From positions 1-30,813 of the IMG/VR virus record IMGVR_UViG_3300045902_000478: a stretch of DNA of 30,813 nt; one strand, given 5' to 3'. The notes beneath the pieces are model-generated. The model saw nothing but the letters and a program-made list of their open reading frames with translations, had not been told where the DNA came from and did no database searches. The position numbers and the translations under genes are program-made. Below, one piece after another: positions 13,844 through 22,210 of the stretch. Origin of the DNA: a virus. Position 1 is the first letter of the stretch. Each line of letters starts with the position of its first letter.

Positions 13844-14263
13844 TCAGGCCGCCGGGTCGTACCCGATCGCCGCGAACGCCTCGGCGACCTTCGCCGCGGA
13901 GTCCGGGGTGAGCGGGTGCCGCACGTCGCCCAGCTCCTCCAGGGCGAACAGGACCTCGCGGACGGCCTCGGCACACCCCCGGGCCCTGGCGTACTCCAGC
14001 GCCTCGCGGTACGCCCCGGCGGCGGCCCCGCGGGAGGCCGCCTCCAGCGTCGCGTCCACGATCGACTTCAGCACGAACCCGGAGTCGGCCTCCGCCGCGA
14101 CATCCAAGACCTTCGCCCGCGCCTTCGCCGCCTGGTCCAGGCTCCGCAGCAGCCCGTTCGCCAGCGCCCGCGCCGCCATGTTCCAGTAGGACGCCTCAAG
14201 CTGCTCGGGGGTCAGGGCCACGTGGGTCGCCTTCGCCGCCGCCTTGATCGCCTTGCTCGCCAT
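13844..14263 (-). CDS. Hypothetical helical protein, first gene of the minus-strand pair
   Basis: The 139-aa protein starts at the ATG with GGAGG upstream (minus strand); a longer in-frame start at 14332 would cover the promoter and is less likely. It is mostly alpha-helical and Ala-rich (ALTPEQLEASYWNMAARALANGLLRSLDQAAKARAKVLD...). It ends with 'PLTPDSAAKVAEAFAAIGYDPAA'. No known domain is recognised. It is probably co-transcribed with the ribbon-helix-helix gene downstream. Confidence 0.6.
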   Translation of the reverse strand: MASKAIKAAAKATHVALTPEQLEASYWNMAARALANGLLRSLDQAAKARAKVLDVAAEADSGFVLKSIVDATLEAASRGAAAGAYREALEYARARGCAEAVREVLFALEELGDVRHPLTPDSAAKVAEAFAAIGYDPAA

Positions 14264-14302
14264 CGTCCTGCCTCCGGTTCCGGTCGTCCTCGTTCGTGTG
14301 TC

Positions 14303-14340
14303 GTAGCTGTGTGCTACACTGGTAATATCCACCGTGTAGC
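14303..14340. promoter_or_regulatory. Divergent promoter/operator with GCTACAC/GTGTAGC inverted repeats
   Basis: GCTACAC (14313-14319) and GTGTAGC (14334-14340) are perfect complements, and a further GTAGC half-site is at 14303-14307. Between the main arms lies TGGTAATAT (14320-14328), an extended -10-like box on the + strand. The site sits between the minus-strand pair and the terminase operon. A repressor bound here could control both directions. Confidence 0.55.
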
Positions 14341-14356
14341 GCTGGTGTCAATGCGG

Positions 14357-14383
14357 AATCCGGATCGAATCCGGATTTTTTTT
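14357..14383 (+). terminator. Intrinsic terminator: 9-bp perfect stem, 3-base loop, T-run
   Basis: AATCCGGAT (14357-14365), loop CGA, ATCCGGATT (14369-14377), then T through 14383. This is the clearest intrinsic terminator in the window. On the + strand it lies just downstream of the extended -10 and 60 bases before the small terminase gene. It may stop read-through or act as an attenuator. Confidence 0.8.
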
Positions 14384-14442
14384 CGGCCCCGGCCGTCGCG
14401 GCGTCTCGGCCGGGGCCCCGGGCCGGGCGTGCCGGGTGGGCG

Positions 14443-14967
14443 GTGAGCACGAGCGAAGAACGCGGCGGGGTGGGCGGCGATTCGGCCGCGCCCCGGTCCA
14501 CAGATTCCACGCGGCGACGCGTGCGGCCCCAGCCGTACCGCGAGTGGCGGGCGAAGTTCCTGGGCGCCCTGGCGCAGACCGGGAACGTCCTGGCGGCCAC
14601 GACGCGGGCGGGGATCGACCGCACGACGGCGTACAAGCGGCGATACCGCGACGGCAAGTTCGCCGCGGCGTGGGACCAGGCGCTGGAGGACGCGGCGGAC
14701 CTGCTGGAGATCGAGGCCAGGCGCCGCGCCACCAAGGGCGTCGCGCGGCCGGTCTTCCAGGGCGGCAAGCACGTCGGGGACGTGACCGAGTATTCGGATA
14801 CGTTGCTGATGTTTCTGCTGCGCGGGGCGAACCCGAAGAAGTACCGCGAGCCCCGGCCCGGCGCCGGCGACGCGCCGGCCGTGTCGACGCCCGACGAGGG
14901 CGGGGCGGTGCAGCTCATCGAGGTCGTGGTGCCGCCCCCGGCCGATCCGCCGGCGGACGGCGGCTGA
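14443..14967 (+). CDS. Terminase small subunit
   Basis: The 174-aa protein (GTG start) has the small-terminase helix-turn-helix layout: WRAKFLGALAQTGNVLAATTRAGIDRTTAYKRR, then FAAAWDQALEDAADLLEIEARRRA. The segment VTEYSDTLLMFLLRGANPKKYRE is typical of phage small subunits. It would recognise the packaging site and recruit the large subunit. It lies 12 bases before the large subunit gene. The C-terminus is Pro-rich. Confidence 0.85.
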   Translation: MSTSEERGGVGGDSAAPRSTDSTRRRVRPQPYREWRAKFLGALAQTGNVLAATTRAGIDRTTAYKRRYRDGKFAAAWDQALEDAADLLEIEARRRATKGVARPVFQGGKHVGDVTEYSDTLLMFLLRGANPKKYREPRPGAGDAPAVSTPDEGGAVQLIEVVVPPPADPPADGG

Positions 14968-14979
14968 CGCGGGGCGCCG

Positions 14980-16416
14980 GTGGCGACGAATCTCTACAAG
15001 GTCGATCGGGACGAGGCGGGGCGCGGGCGGCGGCTGCGGTTCGCCCCGCACCACGGGCAGTACGCGGCGTGGGCGAGCCGGGCCCGGTTCGTGGGCGTGC
15101 TCTCCGGGACGCAGGGCGGGAAGACCAGCTTCGGCCCGCTCTGGCTCCACCGGGAGGTCTACGGCGGCCCCGGACTGCCGGGGCGCGGGCCGGGGGACTA
15201 CCTCGGCGTGACGGCCACGTACGACCTGTTCAAGCTCAAGATGCTGCCGGCGCTCCTGGAGCTGTTCGTCGGCCACCTGGGGCTCGGCCGGTACTGGGCG
15301 GGGGACCGAATCCTCGAGCTGAGGCCGGACCGCGACACGCCGTTCCGGGCGCAGCGGTCCTCGGACCCGATGTGGGCCCGCGTGATCCTGAGGTCGGCCG
15401 AGGCGGGCTCGGGCCTGGAGTCGTCCACGGCCAAGGGGGCCTGGCTCGACGAGGCGGGCCAGGACGCGTTCACCGGCGAGACGTGGCGGGCCGTCCTGTC
15501 CCGGCTCTCGCTCAACCTGGGGCGCGTGCTGGTCACGACCACGCTCTACAACTTCGGCTGGCTCAAGACGGAGTTCCACGACCGCTGGAAGGCCGGCGAC
15601 CCGGACTACGAGGTCGTCCACTTCGACTCGAAGGACAACCCGGCGTTCCCGGCCGAGGAGTGGGATCGGGCCCGGCGGTCGATGCCCCCCTGGCGGTTCG
15701 ACCTGCGATACCGGGGCCGCTACAGCCGGCCGGCGGGCCTGATCTACGACTCGTACCACGACGAGCCGGCCCCGGCCGGGCACCTCGTCCCGCGCTTCGA
15801 CGTCCCCTGGACGTGGCCGCGGTACGTCGGGGTCGACTTCGGGGGCAGCAACACGGCGGCCGTCTACCTCGCGATGGAGCCGGTGACGGGGCTGTACTAC
15901 GCCTACCGGGTCTACTTCGAGGGGGACCGGACGACGGCGGAGCACACAGAGGGCATGGCGGCGGGCGAGCCGCCGGTGGCGCGGGCCGTGGGCGGCTCCC
16001 CCTCCGAGACTCAGTGGCGCCGCGAGTTCGGCGACGCCGGGTTCCCGATCGCCGCGCCCGACGTGGCCGAGGTCGAGGTCGGGATCTCCCGCGCCTACGC
16101 CGCGTTCAAGGGGCGCCGCGTGCTCGTGTTCGACGACCTGACCGGGCTGCGCAAGGAGCTGCGCGACTACTCAAGAAAGCTCGGCAAGGACGGGGAGCCG
16201 ACGGAGCAGATCGAGGCGAAGTCGCGCTACCACCGGCTCGATGCCCTGCGCTACGTGCTGGGGCACCTGATGGGCCCGGTGGCGGGCGAGGAGGGGCTGC
16301 GGGCGTCGGCGAACCCGCTGGCCGGGTATCGCGGGACGCGCATGCCCGCCGCCCCGGACGGGCGGCGGGGCGGGCCGGCGGGGCGCCGTGGGGGGTTCGT
16401 GCGTGCCGAATACTAG
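14980..16416 (+). CDS. Terminase large subunit
   Basis: The 478-aa protein powers DNA packaging and cuts the concatemer. The N-terminal ATPase has Walker A SGTQGGKTS (residues 42-50) and Walker B WLDEAG with Asp157 and Glu158. VLVTTTLYNFGW (around 185) may be the coupling motif. The C-terminal RNase H-like nuclease has Asp286 in VGVDFGGS, then FDDLTG and YHRLDALRY with further acidic residues. It starts at GTG 14980. The 3' end overlaps the portal start by 14 bases. Confidence 0.93.
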   Translation: MATNLYKVDRDEAGRGRRLRFAPHHGQYAAWASRARFVGVLSGTQGGKTSFGPLWLHREVYGGPGLPGRGPGDYLGVTATYDLFKLKMLPALLELFVGHLGLGRYWAGDRILELRPDRDTPFRAQRSSDPMWARVILRSAEAGSGLESSTAKGAWLDEAGQDAFTGETWRAVLSRLSLNLGRVLVTTTLYNFGWLKTEFHDRWKAGDPDYEVVHFDSKDNPAFPAEEWDRARRSMPPWRFDLRYRGRYSRPAGLIYDSYHDEPAPAGHLVPRFDVPWTWPRYVGVDFGGSNTAAVYLAMEPVTGLYYAYRVYFEGDRTTAEHTEGMAAGEPPVARAVGGSPSETQWRREFGDAGFPIAAPDVAEVEVGISRAYAAFKGRRVLVFDDLTGLRKELRDYSRKLGKDGEPTEQIEAKSRYHRLDALRYVLGHLMGPVAGEEGLRASANPLAGYRGTRMPAAPDGRRGGPAGRRGGFVRAEY

Positions 16417-18016
16417 CCGAGTGCCCGTGCCCGCGCTGATGCTGGGCGCCGCGGGTATGCTCGACGGCGCCCTGATGACCGACCCGCCGGTGGACGGGGG
16501 CGAGGCGTGGGGCCGCTACGCCGCGCGGACGCTGCGATACCGCGTCGCCTGGGGGCTGTACGAGCAGAACATCTACGCCCGGCTCCACGGGCTGGCCGAC
16601 TCGCTCAAGGACCGCTTCGACCTGGCGGACTCGATCCGGTCCGTCTACGCGCCCGGCTACCGCATCGGCGAGTTCTGGGCCGAGCACCTGTACGCGTCGC
16701 CGCCGGACCCGGCGGCCGGGGACGGGGAGAACGTCCCCAGCGGCGTCCCGGTCGCCGGCGCCTCGGACCGGGTGCGCGCCTCGCTGGCCGTGCTCTGGCG
16801 GGACAGCGCGGTCGCCCGGCTGGTCGAGCAGTACGGGCGGCTCGGGGCCGTGCTGGGGGACGTCTTCCTGAAGGTGGCGGACGACCCCTGGCGGGGCCGC
16901 GTCCAGCTCCAGTGCATCCACCCCGCGACGGTCCGGGAGTTCGAGGCGGACGCGGTCGGCAACTGCCGCGGCTACGTGATCGAGCGCCCCGAGCCCGACC
17001 CGGACCCGCCCGGCGGCGTCGCCGCGGCCGACGCGCCGCTGGTGACGTACCGCGAGGAGGCGTGGCGGCAGGGCGACAGCGTCGTCTTCGCGACCTACCT
17101 CGACGGCGAGCCCTACGACTGGCGGGAGTACGCGACCGGCCAGCCCCGCGTCGGCCCGCAGTGGTCCATGGCCTACGGGTTCGTGCCGCTGGTGCGGGTC
17201 GCCCACCGCTCGCACGCGGCGGGCTGGGGGGCCGGCGAGTACCACTTCTCGGCGCCGAAGCTGATGGAGTGCGACGGCCTGGCCTCGCGGGTCTGCGACC
17301 AGCTCTACAAGATCGCCCGCGCCCCGGTCTACTTCGAGGGGATGCGGGTCAAGGACGTGGACATCGCGTCCTCGGGCGAGGGCGAGCACGCGTTCCCCAT
17401 CCTGGGGGGCGAGGGGAAGCCCCACATGCTGGTGGCGCCGATGAGCGTCGCGGACGCCGTCGCGCTGATGCGCGAGTTGTTGGCGCGGCTGGAGCGCGAC
17501 CACCCCGAGCTGATGGCGGACGACGTGGGGGCGGGCGCGTCGGGCGAGGCGCGGCGGGAGGCGCGGCGCAAGGCGGAGGCGTCGGTCGTCCGCCGCCGGG
17601 TCGGCTACGACGAGGGGCTGGCGCGGGCGCAGATGATGGCCCTGAGCATGGGCGGCCTCGGGGGGTACGAGGGGTACGAGTGGGTCCGTCCCGAGTCGTA
17701 CCGGCTCGGGGAGCTGTCGCACGCGATCGGGCCGCGCCCGGTCTTCGCGCAGGACGAGCGCGAGCGGCTCCAGGACGAGGAGCAGCGGGGCAAGGCGCTG
17801 TCGGCCCTGACCGCCGGGGGCGTGCCGCTGCGGGTCGCGATGCGCCGGGCCGGGTTCACCGCGGCGGAGGTCGAGGAGGCCGTCCGGGAGCGCGACGCGG
17901 AGGCCGAGGCGGCGGTGGCCCGCGCCGCCCGGCTCGGGCTCGACGAGGCCCCGCCGCCCGACGCCGCCGACGGCCCCGAGGCCGACGGCATGGCCGGGGC
18001 CGGGGGCGTGGCGTGA
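16403..18016 (+). CDS. Portal protein
   Basis: The 537-aa protein (GTG 16403; GTG 16388 also in frame) forms the head vertex through which DNA passes. The portal-like pattern is YEQNIYARLHGLAD, then VEQYGRLGAVLGDVFLKVADD, then IHPATVREFEAD, followed by a long helical region and a charged C-terminal tail. Position directly after the large terminase and before a minor head protein supports this. It resembles SPP1 gp6-type portals in layout. The stop overlaps the next start (GTGA). Confidence 0.85.
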   Translation: MPNTSRVPVPALMLGAAGMLDGALMTDPPVDGGEAWGRYAARTLRYRVAWGLYEQNIYARLHGLADSLKDRFDLADSIRSVYAPGYRIGEFWAEHLYASPPDPAAGDGENVPSGVPVAGASDRVRASLAVLWRDSAVARLVEQYGRLGAVLGDVFLKVADDPWRGRVQLQCIHPATVREFEADAVGNCRGYVIERPEPDPDPPGGVAAADAPLVTYREEAWRQGDSVVFATYLDGEPYDWREYATGQPRVGPQWSMAYGFVPLVRVAHRSHAAGWGAGEYHFSAPKLMECDGLASRVCDQLYKIARAPVYFEGMRVKDVDIASSGEGEHAFPILGGEGKPHMLVAPMSVADAVALMRELLARLERDHPELMADDVGAGASGEARREARRKAEASVVRRRVGYDEGLARAQMMALSMGGLGGYEGYEWVRPESYRLGELSHAIGPRPVFAQDERERLQDEEQRGKALSALTAGGVPLRVAMRRAGFTAAEVEEAVRERDAEAEAAVARAARLGLDEAPPPDAADGPEADGMAGAGGVA

Positions 18017-18666
18017 GCGTCGGCGCTCCCGGCCGGGCCGCCGGGGCGCGGCCTGGCGAGGACGCGGCGGCGTGGGAGGCGGCGGGCCTGGTTCTGCTGG
18101 CGGCGCTGGGGCTGTCGCGCGTCGCCCGGCCGTCGTCGCGGCCGGGGGAGCGCCGGGCCGCGGCGCGCGCCCTGGCGGCGTCGGGGCGGCGCAGGCTCTC
18201 GGCGCTGGGGGCGGCGCTGGTCGCGGGGGACGTGGCGCTCGACGCCTGGCGGCGCGCCATGCTGGCCGACGTCCGCGCCCGGTCCGCCGCGGCCTCGCTG
18301 GCGATCGCCGGCGCGCCCCGGCTCGGGCCGGCGGGGCGCCGGGAGCTGGCGGGGCTGGTCGGCCGCCAGGCGTGGTTCCTGGGGCGGTTCCGGGCGCAGG
18401 TGGCGGCCGGGTCCGTGCCGATGGACGGGCGGGTCGCGGCTCGGGCCGGGATGTACGCCGACGCGACATGGTCCGTGGCGATGGGCGTCGACCTGGCCGA
18501 GAGGAAGGCCGCCGGATACCGCGAGGCGATGCGCGTGCTCGGGGCCGCCCGGCACTGCGACCCGTGCGTGGCCCTGGCGGGCTACTGGACGCCCGTCTGG
18601 CAGGTCGCCCCGATCGGCGACACGCCCTGCGGGGCGCGCTGCCATTGCTACATCGAATATCGATAG
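18013..18666 (+). CDS. Minor head / head morphogenesis protein
   Basis: The 217-aa protein (GTG overlapping the portal stop) is helical and Ala-rich. It ends in a Cys-rich tail, HCDPCVALAGYW...GDTPCGARCHCYIEYR, characteristic of phage head-morphogenesis proteins next to portals. The cysteines probably bind a metal. Position and tail together make the call. Confidence 0.8.
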   Translation: MSVGAPGRAAGARPGEDAAAWEAAGLVLLAALGLSRVARPSSRPGERRAAARALAASGRRRLSALGAALVAGDVALDAWRRAMLADVRARSAAASLAIAGAPRLGPAGRRELAGLVGRQAWFLGRFRAQVAAGSVPMDGRVAARAGMYADATWSVAMGVDLAERKAAGYREAMRVLGAARHCDPCVALAGYWTPVWQVAPIGDTPCGARCHCYIEYR

Positions 18667-18680
18667 GTTTATCTCAAACC
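18662..18680 (+). promoter_or_regulatory. GATAGGT...ATCTCAAAC element before the HExxH gene
   Basis: GATAGGT (18662-18668) followed by TATCTCAAACC matches the order seen at 2044-2057. It begins within the last codons of the minor head gene and lies in the short gap before the 18695 start. GGAGGGG follows as the ribosome site. Confidence 0.3.
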
Positions 18681-18694
18681 GAGGAGGGGCCCGC

Positions 18695-19165
18695 TTGGAC
18701 GCGTCCGAGGTCCGGGAGCTCGTCGAGGAGCACGCGCCGCGGCTGCGGGACGCGCTGGGGATCTCGCACTGGACGATCGCGTTCCGCTACGGCCCGCTGG
18801 GGGGCGACGGCGACTTCAGGACGCTCGGGCGCTGCGAGGCGTACGACGAGTACCTGAGGGCGTGCATCCGGCTCGACCCCGAGGCGTTCGACTCGCCGGA
18901 GGAGGTGCTGGCGACGCTCCGCCACGAGCTGTACCACGTCGTCCTGGCCCCGATGGATCTGGCGATCAACGCGGCCTCCAGGCACTTCCCGGACGAGCGG
19001 GCGTCGGACGCGATCCGGGACGTCTGGCGGCATCAGGTCGAGGCGACCGTGCTGGCGCTCGAACGCATGTACGTCGGCCTGTGCGAGGCGAACGTGTCCC
19101 GCCGCGAGGCGGCCCCGGGCCGGGGGAAGCCCGCCGCGAAGGCCCGGCGGGCGCCGAAGACCTGA
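18695..19165 (+). CDS. HExxH metallopeptidase-like protein in the head module
   Basis: The 156-aa protein starts at TTG behind AGGAGGGG. It has a zinc-peptidase core, 'ATLRHELYHVVLA', with His77, Glu78 and His81. Upstream lies a sheet-like segment (HWTIAFRYGPLGG) and downstream a helical region ending in a basic tail (KPAAKARRAPKT). The layout resembles SprT/ImmA-type small phage metallopeptidases. It sits between the minor head protein and the scaffold, so a prohead-maturation role is possible. Many phage HExxH proteins have no proven activity. Confidence 0.65.
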   Translation: MDASEVRELVEEHAPRLRDALGISHWTIAFRYGPLGGDGDFRTLGRCEAYDEYLRACIRLDPEAFDSPEEVLATLRHELYHVVLAPMDLAINAASRHFPDERASDAIRDVWRHQVEATVLALERMYVGLCEANVSRREAAPGRGKPAAKARRAPKT

Positions 19166-19183
19166 GGCGGGGGGGGCGGGCCG

Positions 19184-19465
19184 ATGGCCGAGATGCGTAG
19201 CGAGCGGGAGGGCGACCCGTCGGTCCACCACGTCTACCCGACCGCGGGGCGTGGGCACGTCACCGACGGCCCCGGCTGCTGGTGCGGGCCGGACCTGTAT
19301 CGGGTCTGCACGCAATGCGACGGCGACGACGCCGGCTGCTGGGCCTGCGACGAGGGCCTGGCCCGGGTCGACGCGGCACGACCCGGGGACCGGCTTCTGG
19401 TGGTCCACCACAGGATCGAGGACGACGAGCCGATCGAGACCGTCGGCGACGTCGGGCTCGAATAG
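19184..19465 (+). CDS. Small zinc-ribbon protein
   Basis: The 93-aa protein carries a dense Cys cluster at about residues 32-55: CWC, then CTQC, then CWAC. This suggests one or two zinc ribbons with one extra Cys. The C-terminal half is acidic and sheet-like (GDRLLVVHHRIEDDEPIE). Function is unknown. It is in the head operon between the HExxH gene and the scaffold. Confidence 0.6.
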   Translation: MAEMRSEREGDPSVHHVYPTAGRGHVTDGPGCWCGPDLYRVCTQCDGDDAGCWACDEGLARVDAARPGDRLLVVHHRIEDDEPIETVGDVGLE

Positions 19466-19500
19466 CACGGCCCGCGGGCGGGGCCGTTGGCGACGCGACG

Positions 19501-19541
19501 GGGGCCGCGCCCTCCCCGCGACGGGGAGGTGCCGCGGCCCC
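19501..19541 (+). terminator. Strong hairpin between head genes, possible terminator or processing site
   Basis: GGGGCCGCG (19501-19509) pairs with CGCGGCCCC (19533-19541). Inside, CCTCCCCG (19511-19518) pairs with CGGGGAGG (19522-19529) around a CGA loop. That is 17 pairs with a small bulge. No T-run follows (CTTGCATTCC), so it may reduce read-through or protect mRNA rather than terminate fully. Confidence 0.5.
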
Positions 19542-19639
19542 TTGCATTCCGGGGGGCGTGCGGGCCCGCGATGGGGCCGCGCGCCCCGTGACGACCCTGG
19601 GCGATGGCGGGCCCGCGATGGGCCCCGACGGAGGGCGAG

Positions 19640-20377
19640 ATGCCCGAGAACGAGGGCGAGCAGGACAGGGACAGGGACCACGAGCAGGACGGGGGCGACG
19701 AGCCCCGAGGGGGCGACGGAGACGGCGGGGGGCCGCGCGAGGAGCCGGCCCCGAGGCCGACGCCCCGCAAGCCCCCGGCGAGGCCGGCCCCGAGGGCGGT
19801 CCCGGCGACGGAGCGGCCGATCCCGGAGGACCCGGACGAGGTGCGGGCGGAATTGCTCCGCGCCCGGCAGGCGCTGGCCAGCCGCAACAAGGAGAACCAG
19901 GCGTTCCGCGCGCGGCTGGATGAGCTGGAGGAGGCCGAGCGGCAGCGCCGCGAGGCCAGCATGAGCGACCAGGACCGGGCGCGGCAGGCGTCGGCGCGGA
20001 AGGACGCGGAGATCGCGACCCTGCGCGCCGAGAAGGACGAGCTGCTGGCGCGGCTGCACCGGACGCTGATCGACCACGAGGTCTCCAGGGAGGGGGCGAG
20101 GCTGTTCGAGGACCCGGGGCTGGCGGTGGACCTGGTCGACCGCGCGGCGCTTGAGGTGGACGAGGAGACGGGCCGGGTCCGGGGCGTCAAGGAGGCCCTG
20201 GAGCGCGTCCTGAAGCGATACCCGAAGCTGGCGAAGGAGCCGCCGGCGAAGGGGGGCGTGATGCCCGAGCGCGCGTCGCGCCAGCCCGGCGGCGGCGCCA
20301 GGAAGGACCGGGACCGGGGCGAGGAGCCGGTGCCCGTGTCCCACGAGATATCCCGGCACATCGGGGGCTACGACTGA
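19640..20377 (+). CDS. Scaffold protein candidate
   Basis: The 245-aa protein starts at ATG 19640 behind GGAGGG. It has a very acidic, Asp/Glu/Gly-rich N-terminus and a Pro-rich stretch. A long coiled-coil-like region follows (residues about 65-150: EVRAELLRARQALASRNKENQAFRARLDELEEAERQRREA). The C-terminal helical region (VKEALERVLKRYPKLAKEPP) ends basic. Composition, charge pattern and position just before the capsid genes are typical of phage scaffolds. The call rests on that context, not on a family motif. Confidence 0.75.
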   Translation: MPENEGEQDRDRDHEQDGGDEPRGGDGDGGGPREEPAPRPTPRKPPARPAPRAVPATERPIPEDPDEVRAELLRARQALASRNKENQAFRARLDELEEAERQRREASMSDQDRARQASARKDAEIATLRAEKDELLARLHRTLIDHEVSREGARLFEDPGLAVDLVDRAALEVDEETGRVRGVKEALERVLKRYPKLAKEPPAKGGVMPERASRQPGGGARKDRDRGEEPVPVSHEISRHIGGYD

Positions 20378-20463
20378 CCGCGGCGAGCGGGCGCGCGCCC
20401 GCCCCCCGGTGCCGTTGACGCGGGAGATCGAAGGGCCCGCCCCACGGGGCGGGGAGGCAGAAG

Positions 20464-20907
20464 ATGGCAGAGATCACCAAGGGCGACACGCCTTCCTTGA
20501 CCACGCCGCTGCCCTCGGACACGGACCGGCTCCCGCCGCTCTACGCGGGGGAGGCGATCGCGGCCGGGGACGCCTGCCGGGTCCACAGCGACAACAAGGT
20601 CTACAGGACCGACGGGACGGGGACGGGCACCTTCGCCACGACCGCCCAGGTCGCCGGCTTCGCGCTGAAGGCGACGGCGATCGGCGAGAAGGTCAGCCTG
20701 TATTCGCACTGCGACATCGCGTACGCCGCCGGCCTGACGCCGGGGACGTTCGTGTACCCGAGCGGCACGGTCAAGGGGGGGCTGGCGACGGCCCCGGGTT
20801 CGGTGCAGCCGCAGCCGTGCGGCTACGTGCTCCCGGCCGACGCGCCGGACACCCGCCAGCGGATCAGGGTCTTCCCGACCTTCGCGGCGGCGTTCCCGTC
20901 CTCCTGA
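20464..20907 (+). CDS. Head decoration-like protein
   Basis: This 147-aa protein is sheet-rich (LYAGEAIAAGDACRVHSDNKVYRTDG; GFALKATAIGEKVSLYSHCDI; GTFVYPSGTVKGGLAT). It looks like the small capsid-decoration or DUF2190-type proteins found between scaffold and major capsid genes. GGGGAGG lies before the ATG. The role would be to stabilise the mature head. Confidence 0.6.
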   Translation: MAEITKGDTPSLTTPLPSDTDRLPPLYAGEAIAAGDACRVHSDNKVYRTDGTGTGTFATTAQVAGFALKATAIGEKVSLYSHCDIAYAAGLTPGTFVYPSGTVKGGLATAPGSVQPQPCGYVLPADAPDTRQRIRVFPTFAAAFPSS

Positions 20908-20981
20908 CCGGCGGCGGCGCCTGAGGCGGCGCCGCGGCCGGCGAGTTCGAATCCGAATCCTTCGATCGAAGACGCGATCCC

Positions 20982-21035
20982 GCGCGGCGGCGCGGGCGGG
21001 GGCGGCCTGCGCGCCCCGCGCCCGCGCCGCCGCGC
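20982..21035 (+). terminator. 17-bp perfect stem just before the major capsid gene
   Basis: The left arm 20982-20998 and right arm 21019-21035 are exact complements (17 pairs, GC only), enclosing a 20-base loop that can add GGGGC/GCCCC pairs. No T-run follows. It lies about 20 bases before the capsid start. It may be an mRNA-stabilising structure or partial terminator. TTCGATCGAA, a perfect palindrome, is at 20961-20970. Confidence 0.55.
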
Positions 21036-21056
21036 CATTTCCGGGGGGCGGGGGCC

Positions 21057-22124
21057 ATGCCGAGCGGGACTCTGGGCACGATCGACCTGCTGAAGTCGAA
21101 CTTCCAGTCGGTCGAGTCGTACGGCGAGGACAACCTGTACGACAACCTGCGGGGGTACTACGAGTACCACAACCAGCAGATGCAGTGGTTCATGGAGGAG
21201 CTGTACGACCGCACGACCGAGAAGGAGATGATCTTCGGTACGTCCGATGATATGGGGATGGATGAATACGACGAGTACGGCCGCCCGCACGCGCAGAAGA
21301 TCGCGTACGGCGTCCGCGTCGGCTTCCCGCTCCGGATGTGGGGGCGGACCCTCCAGTGGACGAGGAACTACTTCCGCGAGGTCCCGGTCGCCGAGTTCAC
21401 GGCCCAGTACCTGGGCGTGCTCAAGGCCGACCGCCAGCGCGTCGTCAACGAGGCGATGCGGGCGATCTTCACGCCCACGAACTACGACTGGCAGGACGTA
21501 AACGTGGCGATGCGGAGCGTGATCCCGATCCCCGTCAAGGCGCTGGTGAACGCCGACTCCGCGCGAATCCCGGCGGCCCCGAACGGGACCACGTTCGACG
21601 GCTCCACGCACACGCACTACCTCGCGACGGCCAGCCTGGCCGCCTCGGATGTGTCGGCGCTGATCGACACCGTGGCGGAGCACTACACCGCCGGGGCGCT
21701 GGAGCTGGCGATCAACCGAGCCCAGCTCGCGACGCTCAAGACGTTCACGGCGAACTTCCTGCCCTACGCCTTCAGCGGCGTGACGCAGTCCGTGAACGCG
21801 AACCGCACCCTGGGGGGGCAGCAGACGACGCTGAACAACCAGGACCAGGAGGTCGGGATCTGGGACGACGTCCCGGTCTGGGTCCGCAAGTGGGTGCCGG
21901 CGAACTACATGGTCGCCTACGTCCGGGGGGCGGCGAACAAGGTCCTGATGATGCGGACCAGGACCAACGGTTCCGGCGAGCTGGAGATCCTGGCCGAGGA
22001 CGAGCGGTTCCCGCTGCGGGCCCGCTCGTACGGCCGGGAGTTCGGGTTCGGGGTCAGGGAGCGGACCGGGGCCGCCGTGCTCCGGACCAACAACGGGTCC
22101 TACGCGGCCCCGACGATCGCCTGA
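21057..22124 (+). CDS. Major capsid protein
   Basis: The 355-aa protein begins 'MPSGTLGTIDLLKSNFQSVESYGEDNL'. It continues through a mixed, well-conserved-looking sequence (FPLRMWGRTLQWTRNYF; ANRTLGGQQTTLNNQDQEVGIWDDVPVWV; FPLRARSYGREFGFGVRERTGAAVL). It is far less Ala/Arg-biased than its neighbours, as expected of an abundant structural protein. Position after scaffold and decoration genes, size and spacing make it the capsid protein, probably HK97-fold. GGGGGG(C) upstream is the ribosome site. Confidence 0.85.
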   Translation: MPSGTLGTIDLLKSNFQSVESYGEDNLYDNLRGYYEYHNQQMQWFMEELYDRTTEKEMIFGTSDDMGMDEYDEYGRPHAQKIAYGVRVGFPLRMWGRTLQWTRNYFREVPVAEFTAQYLGVLKADRQRVVNEAMRAIFTPTNYDWQDVNVAMRSVIPIPVKALVNADSARIPAAPNGTTFDGSTHTHYLATASLAASDVSALIDTVAEHYTAGALELAINRAQLATLKTFTANFLPYAFSGVTQSVNANRTLGGQQTTLNNQDQEVGIWDDVPVWVRKWVPANYMVAYVRGAANKVLMMRTRTNGSGELEILAEDERFPLRARSYGREFGFGVRERTGAAVLRTNNGSYAAPTIA

Positions 22125-22170
22125 CGCGGCCGGCCGCCGCCTGGCCGCGCGGGCGGCCCGGCGGCGCCGC

Positions 22171-22210
22171 GGCTCGGCTCGGATCGACTCGGATCGGAGC
22201 GGATCGGCCG
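22171..22210 (+). repeat. Four 10-base helically phased repeats
   Basis: Successive decamers from 22171 read GGCTCGGCTC, GGATCGACTC, GGATCGGAGC and GGATCGGCCG, so GGATCG recurs exactly every 10 bases (22181, 22191, 22201). They lie in the 126-base gap after the capsid gene. A protein-binding or bent region is possible. Confidence 0.6.

Noticed and set aside
20945-20954. GTTCGAATCC, identical to the tRNA T-loop consensus
   Set aside because: The flanking bases do not form a five-pair T-stem, and no acceptor, D or anticodon arm can be drawn. I also see no integrase that would use it as an attachment site. Treated as chance next to the TTCGATCGAA palindrome.
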